This document shows, one piece after another, positions 10,002 to 21,200 of a stretch of DNA of 41,284 nt. Source of the stretch: Mesostigma viride (lineage: Eukaryota > Streptophyta > Mesostigmatophyceae > Mesostigmatales > Mesostigmataceae); NCBI GenBank assembly GCA_009746045.1, contig RPFO01000390.1, forward strand, positions 217,501 to 258,784. The letters are read 5' to 3'. Under the pieces are notes generated by a model. That model did no database searches. It had not been told where the DNA came from and saw nothing but the letters and a program-made list of their open reading frames with translations. The translations under genes and the position numbers were made by a program. The stretch's first letter is position 1. Every line of letters starts with the position of its first letter.

Positions 10002-11610
10002 TCTGGCAACGCAGCCCCACTTGGTTCATGGAAGACGTGTTTTATGGCAATCACGCCTCGCTTCTAGCCCTAGGGTACAGCTGTGCGTGTACCTCACGTC
10101 CCACAACCGTGGCCGCTGGCCTGGTGACGGCAAGCTTGTCGACCCCGCCGAGGCTCTCCCAATCATTCACCGCATGCCTCGCCCCAGGCTTCAACGCTTC
10201 GCCCTCTGCTCCCTTGTTGGACGCTCCGAATCCGAGATCTGGGCTTCCAAACCGCCCCCCCCACCTTCCCCACCGAAGCCACCATCCGCACCCTCCTCAA
10301 GGAAGCTTTCGAGCGACGAGCAGCACGTGACCCCTCTTGCCGCAGATGTGGCGGCAGTCGGCACTTGGCGGCACGCTGGCTGCTGAGCTCCCCACCATCC
10401 CCACCGCCACCGCCGCCCTCCTCGCCTCCACCCCCCCCTCCTCCTCCGCCTCCACCGACTCCATCACCGCCCAGCTCCGCGACATCGACCAGCGCCTCAA
10501 GGATAATGCAATCGCTATCGAGGTCTTGCAGAACACAGCAGGCCTCACCGCCCAGGCAGTGAAGGACATTGCCGCCAAGCCAGCCCCGGCTGGCCTGGCC
10601 GGCGATGCTCCTCCCATCACGACCTGGGCGGACATGCTTAAGCAACATACCACCTCCACCACCTCCGCCGTCGCAGCCCAGCTCCAGCGGCAGACGCTTG
10701 ACCTCCGCGAGGAGGCCGAGCTCGCCAAGCGCAGCCTCAACGTCATTGTCAAGAATCTCAAGATGGAGGAAGGTGAGAATTCCGAGAAGCTTGCGCGTGC
10801 TTTTGAGAGAGAAATCCTTGATCGCATGGGCCTTACTGGTGAGATCGAGCTGGCCGCCCACCGCCTTCCCCGCGCGCGGGGTAAGGCCGGGCCGCCCCCG
10901 CTCCTTCTCACCTTTAAGACCCCGGTGGACAAGATTTCTTTTCTCAGACGCCGCAAGCGGCTCGAGAAGACTCTCTTCACCCTTGACGACGACTTGACCC
11001 TGGCACAGCAACAACGGCGACGGGAGCTATGGCCGACCTACCTCCAGCTCCGGCAGACCAAGGCGGGCCAGCCGGTGTACTGGAAGGGGGCGGCCATCTA
11101 CGTCGGCCACAAGCCCTGGCAAGCGACCCCCTCAACCACCGCGGCCCCAGCAACTCCAGCCCCAGCCTAGGGGAATACAGCAGTAGTGTAGAATAGTTAG
11201 ACAGTGGCCTTGTACATGCCCGCCTACTACAGGCACTATACCAGCTGAGGCCTAGCCTTTTTAGCCATGTACATGTTGTGTGCCTATGATGAGCCACCCT
11301 CCAGATGATGCCTAGCCTTATTTAATTATGCAGTGCCCATGCAGGGAGTAACTCCCTGCTGAGCAGCCATGCCCTAGCTTTTTGTATAGCTATGCTGATC
11401 TTCCCCCCCATGACAGGCCCCCCCTTCGCTGGGCATAGCTTGAAGATCATGGGGATGCAAGTGCCCTGGTGCACCTAGAGCAAGGGTCCTTTACATCCCC
11501 ACCCTTGCAGGAAGTAGCTTAGGATGTATGATAGGCCATATGCCCCCCTCTCAAGGGCTATGTGCTACATATACTCCCAACGGAGTTATGTTACAATTCA
11601 ATTCAATTCA
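10002..11610 (+). mobile_element. LINE family B copy carrying ORF1 but no ORF2
   Basis: 1609-bp element bounded by a 12-bp duplication ATCTATCTAGGT (9990-10001 and 11611-11622). It contains an ORF1-like gene, then directly the family-B 3' UTR (about 11180-11572), the ACTCC-CAAC-GGAGT hairpin (11573-11586) and an ATTCA tail of a few units. No reverse transcriptase or endonuclease lies between ORF1 and the 3' UTR. It is therefore either an ORF1-only non-autonomous derivative (compare the mammalian HAL1 elements) or an internally deleted copy. Confidence 0.82.
10021..11170 (+). pseudogene. LINE ORF1 protein (zinc knuckle, coiled coil, RRM-like), frameshifted
   Basis: The longest intact part (10346-11170) encodes an Ala/Thr/Pro linker, then a heptad-like stretch SITAQLRDIDQRLKDNAIAI. 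An RRM-like domain follows, with RSLNVIVKNLKMEEGEN, LLLTFKTPVDKISFLRRRK and a basic C-terminal part with LAQQQRRRELWPTYLQLRQ; it ends at TAG 11168-11170. Upstream, coding-like protein continues in two other frames (DPAEALPIIHRMPRPRLQRF, then ATIRTLLKEAFERRAARD). This breaks at a run of eight C near 10252-10262 and again near 10378. The second break falls in a gag-type knuckle: Cys 10338, Cys 10347 and His 10362 have exact CX2CX4H spacing, with Trp at the fourth position. Family assignment is by domain order, not by a database search. Confidence 0.75.
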
Positions 11611-11653
11611 ATCTATCTAGGTGCAATATCTATCAAGTATGAACTGTACAATA

Positions 11654-13438
11654 GTTCACACCTTAAGTTGGGTTCGAGGGTCTATTGGGGGTTACCGAGC
11701 AACTTAACCCCTAAATGGGCGGAAATGCTGCCGATAAATCGGCAGTAACTCACCTATTTTGTAAACCAGCCCCTGTACAACCTAGCAATATCCAATGGCT
11801 GTCCTTGGGGGTCAAGCATGTCCATGAGTTGCCCTAAGCCATGATATATCACAACCTCACATATATTCATCGTAGGCCATGTATAACTGCCGTCAAAGTC
11901 AGGGGGGTCAAGACGAGCGTTTTCATTTTTGGTAGAATGTGCATTTTGAATTATGTTGTAAGAGCTAGGCACCTACCACTTCAGGGATGATAAACAATTA
12001 GTTGCTGAACAGTTTGAGCCATTGGGGTCATCATTTGGGTGGGTATACCAGCAGTTACACCCAGTACAGCCCATAGGGGTACCGTTGGTAAAAAGCAACC
12101 AAGGGGGTAGGAGTGGGCATACTACCTACTAATACCTACTAATATGGCCCCCAACCATGCCAAACAATACATTTCCCTTCCACAATGATGGGGAAACATA
12201 ACTGCATCATCACACTGCCCTTACATGGCACCTATGTGCAGGTGCCACCTTGTCCATGCACGTAGGTAACGTGGTACGGATACCCTACGCAAGGCATGCA
12301 TTCTAGGAGGCAGCCACCAACAAACTAGTGATTTTAAGCCTATTTCAGCCTGCCCTAGCAAGGATAAACTAGGCCTAAGCTGCTATAGCTTTCCAGGTGA
12401 TGGCCAGCACACCTGGTGGCACATGCTGACAATGGGAAGCTTCTACTCACCGGTTACATGCTTGATGATGCCACAGAGACCAGCCAACTGCCTCACACTC
12501 ATGCAATATGTGTGTGGGAAATGTATAACAAACATATATGGAGGTATTCAAACCCATACAGCCTCTAAAACTTATCACCATCACCCTGTGGCAGGTCAAC
12601 TGACTGAGGGAAGCATCTAAGAAGGGTGTTTTAGAAAGGGGCCAGGCCAGGGTCAAGAAAGAGCATGAATAATGCAAAAAGAATGTGCTACACAAGCTAG
12701 AACGTATATATAAACGTCAAACATCGATAGGAAAACGATGCTTAAGCTTTACCAGGCATGGATGGCGTTACCTTGGCCCAGGCGGTGGCCGCAAAATGGC
12801 GCATTTCGGCACACCAAAGTTGTGCAGCATGGTCGCTGGATTCGGCGATTTCTGGCCACCCTTTGCACGTTTACGACTACTATGTATCATAAAAAGTAAA
12901 AAGAAACCGATATATCCTTTAAAATACGCCGGAAAGGTATTGCTGTCAACGTTTCTATCGTCCGGCCTGATCGCAGTTTTTTTCCAGCAAGAACGCTGCC
13001 GACACCTATCAAATGGCATTCCCGCGAACCAAAAATTGGCCTGTATGATCTTTAGGACGTATAAAATCAATATGCTAAGTTTGGCCAGAAAATTCTAACG
13101 CAAACGTAAATGCCATGCGTGGGCGCAAGCCGCCATGGCCAGGTCGTCGTTTTCCGGAATGCACGTTGTACGTGAAAAAGTACCCTGACCCCTTGTACTT
13201 TGACGGTCTGGAACACCTGTTAAACTTGGTCAAAATATAGCAAACCCTAGTATCATGTTCTGGAGAAACTTATAAACTTTCATTCTTCTCAGCTAAACGT
13301 TTCCTAATTCCCAATAGTATTCTCGCAAACTGGTCCCCCGAGTAGGTGCCGACAAATCGGCTGTAAGTCACTTTTTGGCGGAAAATCGGCAGCAAGACCA
13401 TTTAGGGTTAAGGTGTGAAACCAACTTAAGGCGTGAAT
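11654..13438. mobile_element. Candidate inverted-repeat DNA element, degenerate
   Basis: A motif close to CCCAACTTAAGGTGTGAAC occurs inverted at 11654-11672 and direct at 13420-13438. On the inner side both ends then share a CCTAAATGG block and GCCGATAAATCGGC-type palindromes (about 11730 and 13350). Similarity over about 80 bp is roughly 70%. The interior of about 1.75 kb has small open frames (for example 12685-13098) that I do not recognise. The ends are imprecise and no target duplication was found, so this is a tentative call. Confidence 0.35.
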
Positions 13439-13529
13439 GGTTGTAATAAATTGAACTAGTTTGAACTAAAGATACTTAAGGTACTTCAGGATGAGGTTAG
13501 GCAGCGTAATAAGATCTATAGCCGCATTT

Positions 13530-13976
13530 GACGCTATTGGCGAGAACCCGGTCCACGCAAGGAAACTGGGCCTCGGAGATCGACCCCAAAATTAAATTTG
13601 ACTAGCGCAATCGACAGATCTCTCCAAGGGAACTCCAAATCTGCCCTCGGGTAGTTGAAAGTCCTTTTCCGACCAGGTGATAGACTTGTTACGAGACTGG
13701 CAAAAATGGCTCTGACGTCATTCTCTTACGCCAAGTAAGCCAAAGTCGAGTATGGCAAGTACGAGGTAGGGTGGTCTGATCTCAAGTTTAAGTAGCGCAA
13801 TCGATAGATCTCGGTGAGGGGAGTCAGGATCTGCCATGAAAAAGCCGAACCTTGGTCCAAAATGGAAGATTGGGGTCGAAATCGGTCGGAATCCGATACA
13901 TTTTGGGCAAAAAAATAATTAATTCGCCAAAAGGTACCTTTCTGCTACCGTGGACCGGGTTCTCGCCAATAGCGTC
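13530..13976. mobile_element. 447-bp MITE with perfect 28-bp terminal inverted repeats
   Basis: The first 28 bases (13530-13557, starting GACGCTATTGGCGAG) are the exact reverse complement of 13949-13976. Both ends are flanked by ATTT (13526-13529 and 13977-13980), a likely 4-bp target duplication. The interior has two direct copies of a 38-bp segment (about 13595-13632 and 13783-13820) around TAGCGCAATCGA. There is no coding capacity, as expected for a non-autonomous element mobilised by a transposase encoded elsewhere. Superfamily not determined. Confidence 0.85.
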
Positions 13977-13978
13977 AT

Positions 13979-14550
13979 TTGTAGGACATCTTGCTCGCAC
14001 CAGTCAGGTAGACACCGCCCTCGGTCTGGCCGGCCCCCAGCGGCTTGGCCAGCCCGGGCGGCATCACTGATAGTATATCCTGACCTGGCTTGGCCCCAAG
14101 GACTGGAGCCCCGCAAGGCGAGTAGACCTGCCATGAAGTTCTAAATTCAGATCAGTTGATGGCTGATCGCATGGTCCCAGCCCAGTTTGCACACAGCATT
14201 TCCTCCCTCTCTCTTGCTTGGACTGCTATGCTGCCAGAACAAGAAGAGCGGATGGCAGACCATTGCCCGGCAAGCCAACACGCCAGCCCCTGTCATGGGC
14301 AAGGCCCCCCCCCCACCCCCACCCCACCTCCAGGAGGAAGGGGCGCTTCAGTTTGTTGAGCAGAGTAGTTAGGATTTTCAAGATTAGCTTAGAGTTAGCT
14401 TAGTTAGGTTTCGCGGCTTCGCTCACCTCCATCATCCATCCGACGCAAGGGCGGAATAGTACTCCGGTGGTACATCCGTCAATCTCCGAGATCATGGGAG
14501 TCCCTGAGTGCCTCCCTGGCCCACGGACGGGCCGGAGTCGGCATGTTAGT
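13979..14550 (+). mobile_element. LINE 3' end (family C), next to the MITE
   Basis: Begins with FVGHLARTSQVDTALGL, homologous to VGHLARTNHVDT of the ORF2 fragment at 7631-8317, followed in another frame by a LTWLGP block. A frame with DQLMADRMVPAQFAH and SISSLSLAWTAM follows, also present at about 29620-29700. The 3' UTR shared with the 29576-30012 element has TTAGAGTTAGCTTAGTTAG and TTTCGCGGCT and ends near GCATGTTAG. Stops and frameshifts make it a dead copy. The MITE target site abuts its left end. Confidence 0.75.
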
Positions 14551-15001
14551 CATACTATTTTTTCTGAACTACTTTGAAATTAGAATGCCGAAATCCTATG
14601 CGACCCAACCTAAGGCGTGAACACAACTTAAGCCAACCCAACAAGGCGTGTTTGAAAATGACTGTAACAGGAGCAAACAGGAACGGCCGCATGGGCGACC
14701 GCCGCGGCGCGGCGGGCCGGCGAAGATTGCGGAACGGCTCATCGTGGGCGATGCCCGAATTAATTGTCGTGCGTCACGTGTTTTTTTTTTTTCCCAACAT
14801 CTTGACCAGAGCCTGCAACCTTCAGGAAGCGTGCAGCAGTCCGCACGTTGCACTGGTACCCATGGTGCATTATTAAATTAACAAGGTGAAATTGCTAAGG
14901 AACGACGAGGAAGCAAAGCACGCATAAGTAGGCTTTGGAAACGCCAATGCTGTTATTTGATTTTTGCCTACTCTAGGTAGACTGTGCGGCAGTCAATTGC
15001 G
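14551..15001 (+). other. Upstream region of the SPOUT methyltransferase gene
   Basis: About 450 bp before the first ATG. It contains a third copy of the CCCAACCTAAGGCGTGAAC motif (14604-14622), shared with the candidate element at 11654-13438, and a T run at 14780-14791. It must hold the promoter, but no clear TATA box or other element can be assigned. Confidence 0.4.
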
Positions 15002-15236
15002 ATGTCTCTAGCGAGGTTTGCATTGCCTGTCAGGTATCCAGCGTGCCATCTTCTCGACCGCCGAAGCGGGTTATGGCTACAAGCTACGCGCCATAGGCCT
15101 ACATTTCTGCATGTCGAGACCCGATTTGTCTGCTGCACAGCCTTGCCCACAGAGGAAGAGAAACGCCGAAGTGGGGCGGACTTGTTGAAGAATGTCTCGA
15201 TTATCCTTTGCAAGCCCCAGGGGGCTCAGAATGTCG
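15002..15236 (+). CDS. SPOUT methyltransferase exon 1 (transit peptide, first strand)
   Basis: ATG at 15002; encodes the basic presequence and NVSIILCKPQGAQNV, ending one base into the Gly codon with donor GTAGGT at 15237. NIG/NVG-SVAR is the SpoU motif split by intron 1, which fixes both borders. Confidence 0.85.
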
Positions 15237-18200
15237 GTAGGTACAAGTTGCAGACAAAGGTGAAATTGCAGACTCCGGTTTCCCTTCGAAATTGTGGATG
15301 ATTTGGATAATGACAGCGGTTATTATTGCAAGAGTCACACAAGAGTCACACACTTGTTCAGCTATTCCCTGCTGCACACTGGCCCCTTAACATCCCAGCA
15401 GAGGACTTTGAACGCGGACGAGTCCCAGATAAGTTTCTCGTTTCCGTTTGTGGCACGAGTGCACGTATGAGTCTAGATGCCCGCATTGCAGCACTGGATC
15501 CCACTGGGGCCTGCAAGATCTTGCCATGAATTCGCCCTGTACATTTTCCCGAAATTAAATGGGAATGCAGGTCTAGCGTCATAGGACGGCATTGCCGGTC
15601 GGATAGGCCGGCGCTGCAGGTCGAATGGTATGCCACTGCTGTGGGGACTTCCTGTTAGATTCTAGCTCAGCCAGCATTGCCGACCATTAGCGTATCTCCC
15701 ACGGACTGACACGGAGTCCTATTCATATGGTTTTCTGAGGCGCCCTTGAGAGTGCCCCTTTCAGGTCATGTCAGTATGGAGTCTGGCTTCCACAACTTGC
15801 TACCTGTCAGTGTGGAGTTTGGCGTCCACATCTGTCACCCGTCGTGCCATCCCTGTCCCGTTTTCCTTTGTTCCCTCCTCCTCCTCCTCCCCATTGTCCA
15901 CCGCTGCGCTGCTCTCACCCACATCACCCTAGAGCGGCTTCACCCCCCTTTCCCCCCACAAACTGGGTAGTGAGGAGTCTGGGCAGTCTCTCGATCATTT
16001 ACTAAGACCCCCTGACTAAGTAGAAAGAAAAGGGTTCCTCTCAAAGGGGGCATGTGAAGGGATTGTCAACTGGGGTGGTAAGGCGGGTGGAACCCCGACC
16101 TCCCCCGAGTCCAAAAGGTGGGGTCGGGGGGGTTGGGGGGGGGCTCACACCCCGAGGTTCGTTGAGGGGGTGTCGGGGCGAACATACAGTTGCTCCTGTT
16201 ATAACAGATTGTTCGCGGACAGCCAGCTATAACAAAGGCTCCTATATCTTATACCGATTGCCCCATATCCAACCCCTGGGCCATGCGCAGATACGCTACC
16301 ACCCAGCAGGCTCCTATACCTAGTATTAACTGTCCCATATACAACCCACATGCGCACACACAACACCACCCGGCAGGCTCTCATATTTCACATCAACAAT
16401 GTCCCATACCTTGCCCACCCACCCACCCACCCACCCACCTACCCACCCACCCACCCACCCACCCACCCACCCACCCACCCACCCACCCACCCACCCACCC
16501 ACCCACCCACCCACCCACCCACCCACCCACCCACCCACCCACCCACCCACCCACCCACCCACCCACCCACCCACCCACCCACCCACCCACCCACCCACCC
16601 ACCCACCCACCCACCCACCCACCCACCCACCCACTCATCATGTATGCTGCCACCCTGCAGGCTCCGTGGCGCGCCTGATGCAAAACTTTGGCCTCCAAGA
16701 CCTGCGCGTTGTCTCCCCCGGCCCCTTTGTCGTCGACCACGACGACCACCCTGGCAGGGTGCCCATCTCGTTCCACCGCGACACCCGCGAGATGGCGGTC
16801 GCGGCTGAGTGGATTCTGGATGCTGCTGCGCGTCCCCTTGACGCGGAGGACGCCGTGCGGGACTGCTCGCTGGTTCTGGGCACCACGGCGCGCACGCGCA
16901 GGGGTTCCCCGATGGTGGGGCCTCGGTGGGTGTCCAGAAGTTGAGGGATATCGATGGGGTGAACATTCGGTGCCTTTTGGTGTGACTGGCGTCAGTGTCA
17001 AGGCGAGGGTGGGCCCGCAGTGAGTGTCCAGTATTACCTGTCACTGACCAGCTACTGCAAGTATTAACGGTGTAGTAATGGACCAGTTGGGTTCATTTTG
17101 GGTATGACCAGTGTCAAGATGATGGGGGTGTGTTGGCGAGTGTCAAGGAATTCGTGGGTTGGGTGCTATCTGGGTGTGACAGGCGACAGTGTCAAACGAT
17201 GGCAGGGCTCCTGGGAGTCCTGAGTCAATGTAACTTTACTTAGTAGTTGTGCGTGGATCAATGGGTGACTTGCTTATGCGTGCCAGGTGTCCCTGTGGTA
17301 GAGGGTGCTAATATGTTGGCCCCTGGGCCCTGTTGGAACCCAATTGACCGGGGCTATGTTATTGTTGCTTGGATAAGGCGATCAGATTCCAGCCACTTAC
17401 AACAACAATCTTCTAATCCAACCCCTAATAAGTAATTAACAGATTAAGTGACTGTGTGTGCCTAGCATTCATGGTACGAGCGATTGTGGCCCCGGGTCGA
17501 GCTTAAATTTTCATTGTGTTAAGTACATCGCGAATGTGATCGCCGCGGTGGCTTGCACGAAACAAAAAACCTGTCCCCCCCTGCAGGGAGGCGGCGCGCA
17601 TGGTGGCGGACGAGCTGGCTTCTGGCGGCCGCGTGGCCATCCTCTTCGGCAACGAGCGTACGGGGCTCACCACGGAGGAGCTGCGGTGGACGCAGGCGTC
17701 GATCGCCATCCCGATGGCGCCGCTATCGGACGAGAGGTGGGTCAGTAAGCCAATTGGTCGATAAGCGAAGGGAAACTCGCATGGTATGAGTTATAATCTC
17801 ATCTGGCATGTGAGTAATAATCTCACTTGGTATAAATAATAATTTTATGAGTTGTCGATTCGCATGGCGCGGCGGTCGGACCAGACGTACAGCGTGTAGT
17901 TGCTCTGGGGGGTGGCGACGTGGTGTGGAATTCGAGGCAATCGCAGTAAAATACATATACCAAGGGTCCCGCTGTCCAATGAGAGGTGGGTCACTACAGC
18001 TAATGGAACTCACGATCCAGAAATGACAATTATATGAGCTAGTGTATTGGTAGTATATCTGTGGCGCGGCTGTTAGACGGGAGGGAGGTTAGTAGTTGAT
18101 ATTAGGGCAGCTGCATGCACTTGCATACGCTGGTAGATGTAAGAACTGAGAGCATTCGCCTGGTAGATGTAAGAACGGATAGCATGCGCCTGGTAGATGT

Positions 18201-21200
18201 AAGAATCGATAGCATCCGCCTGGTAGATGTAAGAATTGATAGCATCCGCCTGGTAGATGTAAGAACTGATAGCATGCGCCTGGTAGATGTAAGAATTGAT
18301 AGCATGCGCCTGGTAGATGGTAGAATTGATAGCATGCGCCTGGTAGATGTAAGAACTGATAGCATACGCCTGGTAGATGTAAGAACTGATAGCATACGCC
18401 TGGTAGATGTAAGAATTGATAGCGTGCGCCTGGTAGATGTAAGAACTGATAGCATACGCCTGGTAGATGTAAGAACTGATAGCAAACGCCTTGTAGATGT
18501 AAGAATTGATAGCATACGCTTGGTAGATGGTAGAATTGATAGCATGCGCCTGGTAGATGTAAGAATTGATAGCATACGCCTGGTAGATTCAACAAGTGAA
18601 AGAGGTCATCAATAACGATGGCGCCACTGTCGAATGAGAGGTTCGAGTGCACCATGGCTGCCCTGGGATGATGCCTCATGTTGGCGTGGTTTCCTAAAAC
18701 TGAACTGCAAAAATTGTCTTTTAACTTGCATTCTGTGCTGGACAATTGTGGATGATAGAGAAAGGTTTGGCAGTGCTTCCGGAGTTACATGGATAGGAGG
18801 CATCTGCCGCTAAGGATGTGTACGGCCTAAGAATCTGTATGGTGGGGTGGGTTACGGAATCCCCAGGCAAGTGTTTAAATCGGGGCCCAAAACTAACTCG
18901 GGTTTATTTGGATGAGTGAGCTTGGCTTATGAGGGTGTGTGGGTGTGTGGACGAGCGGGCAGGCGGGCGGGCGGGCGGGCGGGCGGGCGGACGGGCCGGT
19001 GGGCGGGCGGGGAGGTGGATGGGTGGGTGGATGGGTGCGCGCGTGTGTGGATGTAGCGGACTTGTTTAAAAATTATAATATTTGCTGGCCTTGTCAAAGT
19101 GCTTGAGGCTGTGCTCCCTGGAGGATCCTTATCCACGCAGGCATGCATTGATAGCTTGCTTTTTTACTCTCTGCCCCCTGAACCGGTCCTCTCTGATCCT
19201 CGTAATCCTTCTGCGCGGCTCTAACTCAAGGCTTCAGCCTCATCTCTGGTGCTTCCCCTGTCCTTTCCTTCATGCCGCCCACACAGAGTTGTATCCTCTT
19301 CGGTCGAATCTTATTGTTTGATTTTATTCAACATCTTCATCAATCGTATTGTGTTAGTATATTCAACATCCTGGTCAATCTTATTGTTTAATCATATTCA
19401 ACATCCTCGTCGATATGATTTTTTTATGATATTCAACATCCTCGTCGATATGATTTTTTAATGATATTCAGCATCCTCGTCGATACGATTTTTTAATGAT
19501 ATTCAACATCCTCGTCAATCGATAATGTTTGTAAATAAGCGATAATGTTGTTGTTGTTGAATTCAACACCCTGGTCAGTGGTCAGTCTACAGGCCTATCC
19601 AATTTAAGATCATCCATACTGAGATCCTGAAGGCTTACTCTCCTGTTGTTGGATTGTGAAAATGTTGCCTTTCCTTGACTGCCGACCCCTCTCTCCCACC
19701 TTCTTTGCCAGGCATGTTTCATTCCAGGTATCAACAACCTCTTGATTCCTTTCCCCTGTCCTTTCCTTCATGCCGCCCTCAACTCTCCCTTCCGCACACG
19801 CTTCAAAATCCCGCCCTCTTCCACAGGCAACCTGTGCCTTTTTCCCCTGTCCTTACCCACATGCCTAGTTTGCCTACCTCGAACGCTCCCATCCACCCTC
19901 GCTTCGCCACCCTGTCTTCCTGTTCAGGCCTGCATCCAACGACGCCGTCGCCGCACGCTTGGCAGCGCAGGGCAATACGGTGCCGCGGTCGCCAGTGCAA
20001 CGTGCGGAGCGGCCGCCACTGGTGGTGCCCTCGCTCAACCTGAGCCAGGCAGGTAAGCGATGACGGGAGCCACATCAATGGCTGCAATGTAGTCAAGTGA
20101 GCCCCAGGCCCCACTAGTTAGTGCCGCTCTGACCATGGTGGGTATAGAGTGCAGTGGGAGAATGCCAATGGCTCACGAATGGACGACGGGACATCTTGGC
20201 ATTAGGATAAGTTGGCATATGTACTGCTCTCAACCGTCAACAATGGCTGGCCAGAGTTTACGTAAGTTAACCCTAACTTACTGGTCTGTGATGGACCGCC
20301 CAATCAGCTACAACCTGATCTGGTCAGTCCTAACATGACAACTACAGTCCCGGTACTGAGGTACCGGCTCATCACATACTGCATACAACCACGTGTACAT
20401 GCCATAGCTACTCTAGGTCAGTACCATCCCAGTACCCAATTGGGTGCCGGCGGTAGTGACACGTGTCCACTTAGGCTGTAGGCGGGAGACTTAGACTAAC
20501 TCCCACTTAAAGTTTTTTGAGTCCAAGACCCACGTCAGGGACAACGACGACACTGCAGACGCACTCACTAAAGCGCCACAAGCAGCTAGTGCACAATACC
20601 AGGTCTTGCACGGGGTCATGAACCCCTACAGTCAGAAGAGACTGGCACAAAACCCACTTAAGCCCATGACTCCCTGCCAAATACTGTGGTCGTGCGGCTG
20701 CAGTGGCAGTAGATTAGTTTTCAGATAGTAAGAAGCCACTGGTCTTGAAAGTTGGGAAGTGTGCTGTGTTATTTATTTGAATAATTTTTTTGTTACAATT
20801 GTTGGATGACTATGGAATGATGTGGCTCAAAGCATCCATCTCACTCAGTTATGACACCATGCTAGAGACATGGGACCTTTTTTAATGCATCTCAGACGAC
20901 TATTAGGACCCAAAGGTCACCTCACACATCTACAAGAGATGCATTAAAAAGGCATCATCGGCTGTGACCCGAACTGTCTGTACGTAAACGACTCCTCCCA
21001 TTGTAAACACGGCAGTGGGCATCATCTGTTGGGAAATCTTCCAGGAGTGCTGGAGCGATGAGCGCGCTCTGGTGGTGGCCAAGTCCAAGCCGATGGGGAG
21101 GCGTGCTGACACGGCGCTGCGCATGCTGCTGCGTGACAAACTGGTGAGGGGGTATTTATTATTAGATCACGCTCCCATGATTGATGTTTCTTAAGTCTGT

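Larger units (their letters stand above)
15237..16660 (+). other. SPOUT methyltransferase intron 1
   Basis: 1424-bp intron. Its 3' third consists of about 67-72 bp repeats that each end in an AG|GCTC acceptor-like string, the last being the real 3' splice site. It also has a G/C homopolymer-rich tract at about 16060-16180. The large (CCCA)n array sits in the last unit. Confidence 0.75.
20053..21015 (+). other. SPOUT methyltransferase intron 4
   Basis: 963-bp intron holding a Copia-type retrotransposon relic (about 20507-20680) and a long imperfect hairpin (20876-20952), ending AACACGGCAG. Confidence 0.75.

Noticed and set aside
12685-13098. 137-codon frame inside the candidate inverted-repeat element
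   Set aside because: No transposase motif or recognisable domain; composition gives no coding support, so not listed as a gene.
16283-17044. Thr-His-Pro-Pro and Gly-Trp-Val-Gly proteins
   Set aside because: Run-on translation of (CCCA)n; only the part after 16661 in one + frame is exon.
18089-18745. Decapeptide-repeat protein or CRISPR-like array
   Set aside because: The 30-bp units are contiguous without spacers and lie inside an intron; the open frames follow from the period being a multiple of three.
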